Shown in pieces: positions 23,194 through 28,186 of a DNA stretch of 28,186 bases. The translations under genes were made by a program, and so were the position numbers. The stretch covers positions 1 to 28,186 of the forward strand of contig CAZKYS010000019.1 in the NCBI GenBank assembly GCA_964557085.1, written 5' to 3'. Every line of letters starts with the position of its first letter. Position 1 is the first letter of the stretch. The stretch comes from Pseudaquidulcibacter sp964557085 (lineage in GTDB: Bacteria > Pseudomonadota > Alphaproteobacteria > Caulobacterales > Aquidulcibacteraceae). The notes beneath the pieces are model-generated. The model made no database searches. It worked only from the letters and a program-made list of their open reading frames with translations, and was not told the origin of the DNA.

Positions 23194-25647
23194 ATGAAAT
23201 TAAAATCTCTTATTGTTTTTTCGGCATTTTTTTGTTCTTCTAATTACGCTTTTGCAGATTCTGCAAATGAATTTGTTTTTTATAATGGCAATGTTTTTAC
23301 TGCCAATTCAAAGAATGAAATTCAAAGTGCAATTGTCGTTAAAAATGGCAAAATAGAATTCGTTGGCGATGATAAAAAAGCCCTAAAAATTGCAAGCAAA
23401 AATGCCAAGAAAATCAACCTTTCAGGCAATACACTTATGCCAGGGATCATTGATGGTCATATGCATCCGCAATCGGGTGGCCTTAAATTGTCAATGTGCA
23501 GTCTTGATTATGCCGCGCTTGATATGGCGCAAATGAATGCGAAAATTCAAAAATGTCTTGATGAAGATAAAAACGCCCATGAAAATGATTGGCTTGTGGT
23601 AATCAATTGGTTTGAACAAGAAATGCAACCCTTTGGTTTTGTTCCAACATACAAGGATTTGGAAAGCCTTAAAACACAAAGGCCAATTTATATTAAAAAT
23701 TCTTTCGGTCATGCGGCGCTTTTGAATAAAATCGGTATGGATAAGGTTGATTTATTAAATCAAAAAGAACGTGCGGGCGGAATAATTGTTCGTGATAAGG
23801 ACGGCAAGCCAACGGGGCGTTTAGAAGAAGCGGCAAAAGACATTGTAATCGAAATTCTTCCGCAACCCAATGAAGCCAAAAATCTTGAGGCCGCAAAAAA
23901 AGCGCAAAATTTAATTCTATCCCAAGGTGTTACCACAATTTTGGATGCATATACCGATATTGAAACAATGGTTTCATATAAAACTTTGCGTAAAAATGGT
24001 GAATTGAAGATAAGGCCACATTTTGCTGTTTTGATTGACCCTGATAAAGAGCCTGATGATAATAAAGCAATTGCAAGCAAAAATGCCAAGAAAATCAACC
24101 TTTCAGGCAATACACTTATGCCAGGGATCATTGATGGTCATATGCATCCGCAATCGGGTGGCCTTAAATTGTCAATGTGCAGTCTTGATTATGCCGCGCT
24201 TGATATGGCGCAAATGAATGCGAAAATTCAAAAATGTCTTGATGAAGATAAAAACGCCCATGAAAATGATTGGCTTGTGGTAATCAATTGGTTTGAACAA
24301 GAAATGCAACCCTTTGGTTTTGTTCCAACATACAAGGATTTGGAAAGCCTTAAAACACAAAGGCCAATTTATATTAAAAATTCTTTCGGTCATGCGGCGC
24401 TTTTGAATAAAATCGGTATGGATAAGGTTGATTTATTAAATCAAAAAGAACGTGCGGGCGGAATAATTGTTCGTGATAAGGACGGCAAGCCAACGGGGCG
24501 TTTAGAAGAAGCGGCAAAAGACATTGTAATCGAAATTCTTCCGCAACCCAATGAAGCCAAAAATCTTGAGGCCGCAAAAAAAGCGCAAAATTTAATTCTA
24601 TCCCAAGGTGTTACCACAATTTTGGATGCATATACCGATATTGAAACAATGGTTTCATATAAAACTTTGCGTAAAAATGGTGAATTGAAGATAAGGCCAC
24701 ATTTTGCTGTTTTGATTGACCCTGATAAAGAGCCTGATGATAATAAAGCAATTGCCGAAGTTCTTCGTCAAAGAAATTGGTTCGATGAAGGAAAACAAAA
24801 AATTCAACCAAGTCTTTCGGTGCATACCGTAAAAATGTTTTTGGACGGCACAATTGCCTTACCATCTTTAAGCGGTGCAATGCTTGAACCTTATTTTGAA
24901 AATAAAGGCACGGATGAAAAACCAAATTGGGTTCAAGGCAATAATTATGGAATAAAGCCATATATTTCGCGCGAAAAACTTGGAGATTTAATGGTGAAAT
25001 TATCCGATTTAGGAATTGATTCCCATCTTCATGCAGATGCAGATGGCGCGGTTCGTGTTGCCCTTGATGCAACCGAATTTTTGAAAAAACAACGCCCAAA
25101 TGATAAAACCCGAACCGCAATTGCCCATGCCGAACTAGTTGATCCATCTGATTTTAAACGATTTGGTCAATTGGGCGCTTTGCCAATTTTATCTTTCCAA
25201 TGGGGGAAACCTGCGGCTGATACGTGGGAAGGCTCAAAAGATATTCTTGGACCAAAGCGGTTTTCGGTATTTGAACCGCAATCTTTATTGCATGATAATG
25301 GCGCAAAAATTGTTTTTGGTTCTGATTGGCCCGTTGATGCATTTAATCAATGGCTTGCACTTGAAGTTGCAATAACCAGAATGGCGCATGGTAAAGAGCG
25401 TGAAAAATATCCGTTTAAATTAAACGATGCCCCGCCATTAAAATTAGATGATGCATTAAAAGCCATGACGATTAATGGCGCATATTCGCTTCATGTTGAA
25501 AATTATGTTGGCAGTCTTGAAAAAGGCAAATTCGCCGATTTGATTGTTTTGGATAGAAATATATTCAAAACAAAACCCGAAACAATTGCCGAAACCCGCG
25601 TAAAGATTACAATGGTTGGCGGGAAAATTGTTTATCAGGCAAAATAA
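23194..25647 (+). CDS. Secreted YtcJ-type amidohydrolase with an internal 227-residue duplication
   Basis: An 817-residue amidohydrolase (amidohydrolase 3/YtcJ type) with a signal peptide cut after about residue 21 ('YAFA'), so exported. Without the repeat it would be 590 residues, the normal family size. Residues 66-292 are repeated as 293-519 with no difference seen. Each copy carries the first metal motif of the TIM barrel: H89-M-H91 and H316-M-H318. Later ligands occur once: H611/H613 ('SHLHAD'), H645 ('IAHAELV') and D711 ('SDWPVD'). Copy 2 plus the tail gives one complete barrel, but the N-terminal strands (22-65) are separated from it, so folding or activity may be lost. Substrate unknown. 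A real recent duplication or an assembly artefact is possible. Confidence 0.88.
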   Translation: MKLKSLIVFSAFFCSSNYAFADSANEFVFYNGNVFTANSKNEIQSAIVVKNGKIEFVGDDKKALKIASKNAKKINLSGNTLMPGIIDGHMHPQSGGLKLSMCSLDYAALDMAQMNAKIQKCLDEDKNAHENDWLVVINWFEQEMQPFGFVPTYKDLESLKTQRPIYIKNSFGHAALLNKIGMDKVDLLNQKERAGGIIVRDKDGKPTGRLEEAAKDIVIEILPQPNEAKNLEAAKKAQNLILSQGVTTILDAYTDIETMVSYKTLRKNGELKIRPHFAVLIDPDKEPDDNKAIASKNAKKINLSGNTLMPGIIDGHMHPQSGGLKLSMCSLDYAALDMAQMNAKIQKCLDEDKNAHENDWLVVINWFEQEMQPFGFVPTYKDLESLKTQRPIYIKNSFGHAALLNKIGMDKVDLLNQKERAGGIIVRDKDGKPTGRLEEAAKDIVIEILPQPNEAKNLEAAKKAQNLILSQGVTTILDAYTDIETMVSYKTLRKNGELKIRPHFAVLIDPDKEPDDNKAIAEVLRQRNWFDEGKQKIQPSLSVHTVKMFLDGTIALPSLSGAMLEPYFENKGTDEKPNWVQGNNYGIKPYISREKLGDLMVKLSDLGIDSHLHADADGAVRVALDATEFLKKQRPNDKTRTAIAHAELVDPSDFKRFGQLGALPILSFQWGKPAADTWEGSKDILGPKRFSVFEPQSLLHDNGAKIVFGSDWPVDAFNQWLALEVAITRMAHGKEREKYPFKLNDAPPLKLDDALKAMTINGAYSLHVENYVGSLEKGKFADLIVLDRNIFKTKPETIAETRVKITMVGGKIVYQAK
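23394..24074 (+). repeat. Tandem direct repeat, unit 1 (681 bp)
   Basis: First unit of a head-to-tail in-frame 681-bp duplication inside the amidohydrolase gene. The translated units are identical over all 227 residues, and even the antisense reading frames match, so the DNA appears identical. The 6-bp sequence AATTGC sits at the left end (23388-23393), the junction (24069-24074) and the right end (24750-24755). Confidence 0.95.
24075..24755 (+). repeat. Tandem direct repeat, unit 2 (681 bp)
   Basis: Second unit of the duplication, following the first without gap. Beyond 24755 the sequence diverges and continues as the normal C-terminal half of the amidohydrolase. Confidence 0.95.
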
Positions 25648-25680
25648 AAACCGCGCCATTTTCATGGCGCGGCTTAATTT
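25646..25680. terminator. Bidirectional terminator between amidohydrolase and TonB receptor
   Basis: A 9-bp GC-rich stem (CCGCGCCAT at 25651-25659, ATGGCGCGG at 25664-25672) with a 4-nt loop. On the minus strand it is followed by a TTTTTATTTT tract, so it is a strong terminator for the TonB receptor. On the plus strand a weaker CTTAATTT follows. Confidence 0.85.
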
Positions 25681-25693
25681 GAAATTTTCTAAA

Positions 25694-28186
25694 TTAGAAT
25701 TTGTGCGTTACTTCCATGAAATAAGCGCGGCCAACTGAATCAAACCATTTGCTGTTATAATATGGATATCCGGTCCAAGTTGTATCTTTTTTCGGATCTG
25801 TATCAAGCAAATTATTTACGCTGAATGAAACTTGGGTTTTGTCGTTAACTTCCCAATTTACGTTCGCATTGAACAAATAGCTTTCACCTGTCCATGCATC
25901 TTCATCATAGTTTTGAAGTTTGCCAATGCGTTTACCGGTTAAAGTAAAGGCATAAGGGCCTTTTTCAAATGTAACAGACGCAGTGGTTTTTTGCGCAGGG
26001 ATTGTATAGCCACTATCCACAGCCAATTGATCAAGTTCAGCATCACCTAAATATTGAACTGATGTATGGTTAAACACTTGAGTGTGATTAATGCCAAAAC
26101 GATATTTACCATAGCTTACAGGCAATGTGTAATTAATGCTAATATCGATACCATCAGTATCTTCGCGCGCAACGTTAATTGGGTTGATATAAACGTGGGT
26201 AATATCACCATTTGAATCGCGGAATACACGTTTAAGCGCATCAATACATGTTGGCGAGGTTGCATTTACAGCTTTACCACTTTCAGTAACGCCAAGACGG
26301 CAATCAGCTTCATCACGAAGTAATTGGTCTGTGCTTAAATCTTGAACCTGATCGCGCATTGCAACGTTGAAATAATCAACTGATAGGTCAAAATTACGTG
26401 TTGGCTGATATACAAAACCAATATTGTAGCTTTTTGAAGTTTCAGGTCTTAATTTAGTTGAACCTTCACGGTGCTTAAGAATATCCAAATCTGCATAATC
26501 AGAGCAAACACCCGCTTCAAACACACGGCAATTGTAATAATCAGTTACAGTTGGGTGGAATAAATCAAGGTTTGCAAATACATAGTGAAGATCTGGTGCG
26601 CGGAAACCTGTTCCGTATGCTGCACGAACCAATAGACTTTTTACAGGACGATATTCAAGACCAGCATTATAAGTAACTTTGCTAACATCTGTATCACCAA
26701 AACTATAGCTATCATAACGTGATGCCAAGCTTGCTTCTAATTGGTTAAGTAATGGCACTTTAAATTCTGTACCAAGTGCACGATGTGAACGTGAACCTTC
26801 GCCCGAAGTTGCAGCATAGGCATAATAATAACCAAAATCTTTGGCATTTTCATCAGGGCTTACAGAATATGATTGCTCATCAACTTCGCCAACGATTGCC
26901 ATGCTTACATCACCCGCAGGTAAGGTAAATAATTTATCCTTATTAGCTACCAAGCTTATGCCATGTGTTTGCGAATAAGCTTTGGTGATAACGCGGTCGG
27001 TAATTGAATCCCATTGCGCAGGTGTAAGTGCGCGATAAAAATTGCTCAAAGGGGCGTTGAAAATTGGCAGACCGGAAGAGGTAACACCAGTTTGCGCGCC
27101 AAGGAAGAATGTATTGGCTGCTGATGCGATTGTCTGAACGCTTGAGATAGTGCTATCATATTTTGAATAATTAAACCCTAAATCATAAGTCCAGTTTGCA
27201 GGTATTTCACCTTTAATACCAGCATTTAAAGAAACTGTGGTGGATTTATTTGACGTCATGAATTTATCTAAACCACCTGCTTCTTCAGGGGTAAAGATAC
27301 GGCGCCAACGGTCACGACCATCAGTGTCTGGGTCTTCATTATAGAAGCGAATTGCATTACCTGCGGCATCTTGATAGCGCCAATAATTAACGTCATTCAT
27401 TAATTTCGTTGATGCTTTGCCAGCTTGTAAATTTGCATAGAATGAATTTTTATCATTCATATCGTATTTCATTGACGTATAAGTATTGAAAGATGACTTA
27501 TCGCTTGTAATTGTTCCATACGAAATTGCACTTTGTGATCCGCAATAAACATCGCCATCTGTATCAGTGAATAATACAATTGAACCACCCGCAAGGTGTT
27601 TAACAGCATTACAATTTGCCGCTGTTGCAAAATCAGCCGTACGGTAGAAATTCAATACCGCATTGCGTGATTCAGGCGTTGGTGCATCGGCTTTAGAATC
27701 CTGAATGGCGCGGTCAAATTGCCAAATTGGGTCTTTTTTGTAATATTCAGCGCCGAAAACAAGGCTGAATTTATCTGTGTTAAAGCCTGTTGAAAGCGTT
27801 GCCAAATGTGATTGACCATCACCTTGTTCAGTTATGCCATATTTATATGATGCAGATGTTCCATCTGCTTTATCTTTAAGGGTGAAATTCATAACACCAG
27901 CAACAGCATCAGAACCATAAATCGCAGATGCAGAACCAGAAAGAACCTCGATTTTTTCAACCATTGAAACCGGAATGTTTGAAACATCCGCAAAGTTTGA
28001 AAGGCCGTTGAATGGCATTGGGAAGTCCGCAACCCGATGACCATTTACCATTACCAATGTGTGATTAGGGCCAAGGCCACGCAAATCAACTTGTGAAGCG
28101 CCTGGTGTCATAATGCCGCCACCAAAATCTTGCTCCGATAAAGTTGCGCCGCTATTTTGTGTAACCGATTTCAAAACGTCGGGGAT
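25694..28186 (-). CDS. TonB-dependent outer-membrane receptor (5' end outside window)
   Basis: At least 831 residues of a TonB-dependent receptor, a 22-strand outer-membrane barrel with a plug, powered by TonB-ExbBD for uptake of a scarce nutrient. The frame is open through the window edge, so the signal peptide and TonB box are missing; a TTG at 28174 is not a real start. Plug motifs: 'MTPGASQVDLRGLGPNHTLVMVNGHRV' (about residues 26-52) and 'MVEKIEVLSGSASAIYGSDAVAGVMNFTLK'. The barrel includes 'AAYGTGFRAPDLHYVF', 'LRPETSKSYNIGFVYQP' and 'FSVNNLLDTDP', and ends in a terminal Phe as outer-membrane barrels do. Paired loop cysteines suggest surface disulfides. Ligand unknown; the neighbouring amidohydrolase is convergent, so not an operon. 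Confidence 0.93.
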   Translation of the reverse strand: MPDVLKSVTQNSGATLSEQDFGGGIMTPGASQVDLRGLGPNHTLVMVNGHRVADFPMPFNGLSNFADVSNIPVSMVEKIEVLSGSASAIYGSDAVAGVMNFTLKDKADGTSASYKYGITEQGDGQSHLATLSTGFNTDKFSLVFGAEYYKKDPIWQFDRAIQDSKADAPTPESRNAVLNFYRTADFATAANCNAVKHLAGGSIVLFTDTDGDVYCGSQSAISYGTITSDKSSFNTYTSMKYDMNDKNSFYANLQAGKASTKLMNDVNYWRYQDAAGNAIRFYNEDPDTDGRDRWRRIFTPEEAGGLDKFMTSNKSTTVSLNAGIKGEIPANWTYDLGFNYSKYDSTISSVQTIASAANTFFLGAQTGVTSSGLPIFNAPLSNFYRALTPAQWDSITDRVITKAYSQTHGISLVANKDKLFTLPAGDVSMAIVGEVDEQSYSVSPDENAKDFGYYYAYAATSGEGSRSHRALGTEFKVPLLNQLEASLASRYDSYSFGDTDVSKVTYNAGLEYRPVKSLLVRAAYGTGFRAPDLHYVFANLDLFHPTVTDYYNCRVFEAGVCSDYADLDILKHREGSTKLRPETSKSYNIGFVYQPTRNFDLSVDYFNVAMRDQVQDLSTDQLLRDEADCRLGVTESGKAVNATSPTCIDALKRVFRDSNGDITHVYINPINVAREDTDGIDISINYTLPVSYGKYRFGINHTQVFNHTSVQYLGDAELDQLAVDSGYTIPAQKTTASVTFEKGPYAFTLTGKRIGKLQNYDEDAWTGESYLFNANVNWEVNDKTQVSFSVNNLLDTDPKKDTTWTGYPYYNSKWFDSVGRAYFMEVTHKF

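Noticed and set aside
24172..24577. Antisense open frames identical to those at 23491-23896
   Set aside because: They are only the reverse strand of the duplicated amidohydrolase unit, not genes.
28174..28186. TTG at 28174 as the start of the TonB receptor
   Set aside because: The frame continues open into the window edge as plug sequence, so the true start is outside the window.
1..28186. CRISPR array, prophage, insertion sequence, tRNA or rRNA
   Set aside because: No repeat-spacer array, transposase-like product, cloverleaf or rRNA-like stretch was seen on either strand.

Overview
The window looks like a chromosomal stretch from an AT-rich alphaproteobacterium. The clues are the hisS-hisZ-hisG order with a short-form HisG, a coiled-coil protein followed by zapA, a SapC-family protein, a large TonB-dependent receptor, and an Anbu proteasome-like operon. 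A Caulobacterales- or Sphingomonadales-like lineage is possible, but that is inference. No rRNA, tRNA, CRISPR array, prophage or insertion sequence was recognised.

Layout. 1-4004: the 3' part of one M16 zinc peptidase, then a complete paralogous secreted M16 peptidase. The terminator of the first runs straight into the start of the second. 4090-5386: a SapC-family gene and, convergent to it, a MaoC/hot-dog gene; they share a bidirectional terminator. 5471-7534: a ScsB/DsbD-type membrane thiol-disulfide reductase. 7582-7719: a possible 45-residue membrane miniprotein. 7825-9986: a DUF898 (YjgN) membrane protein translationally coupled to an M48 metallopeptidase. 9987-10787: an OmpA-family envelope protein on the minus strand, preceded by a tiny overlapping leader ORF. 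10937-14205: hisS, hisZ and hisG, packed end to end. 14341-15081: a DUF4164-like coiled-coil protein and zapA (cell division). 15314-16782: a small unknown protein, an ArsR-type repressor and a convergent short-chain dehydrogenase, with putative operator-like sequences. 17028-20993: circularly permuted ATP-grasp, alpha-E, transglutaminase-like and Anbu peptidase genes. 20995-22623 (minus): a DUF1272 zinc-ribbon protein and an FAD-linked oxidase. 22671-25647: DUF1697 and a secreted YtcJ-type amidohydrolase carrying a 681-bp in-frame tandem duplication. 25694-28186 (minus): a TonB-dependent receptor cut by the window end.

How the genes fit together. The histidine cluster couples tRNA charging (HisS) to the first step of histidine synthesis (HisG with its regulatory subunit HisZ). 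The ATP-grasp/alpha-E/transglutaminase/Anbu set is a recurring but functionally unresolved cassette, thought to make and cleave a peptide or amide modification. Much of the rest acts in the envelope (M16, ScsB, DUF898/M48, OmpA, TonB receptor).

The most unusual features are the identical tandem duplication inside the amidohydrolase, three convergent gene pairs separated by 0-1 nt, several start regions overlapped by hairpins or mini-ORFs, and the probable TTG start that exposes the catalytic Thr of Anbu.
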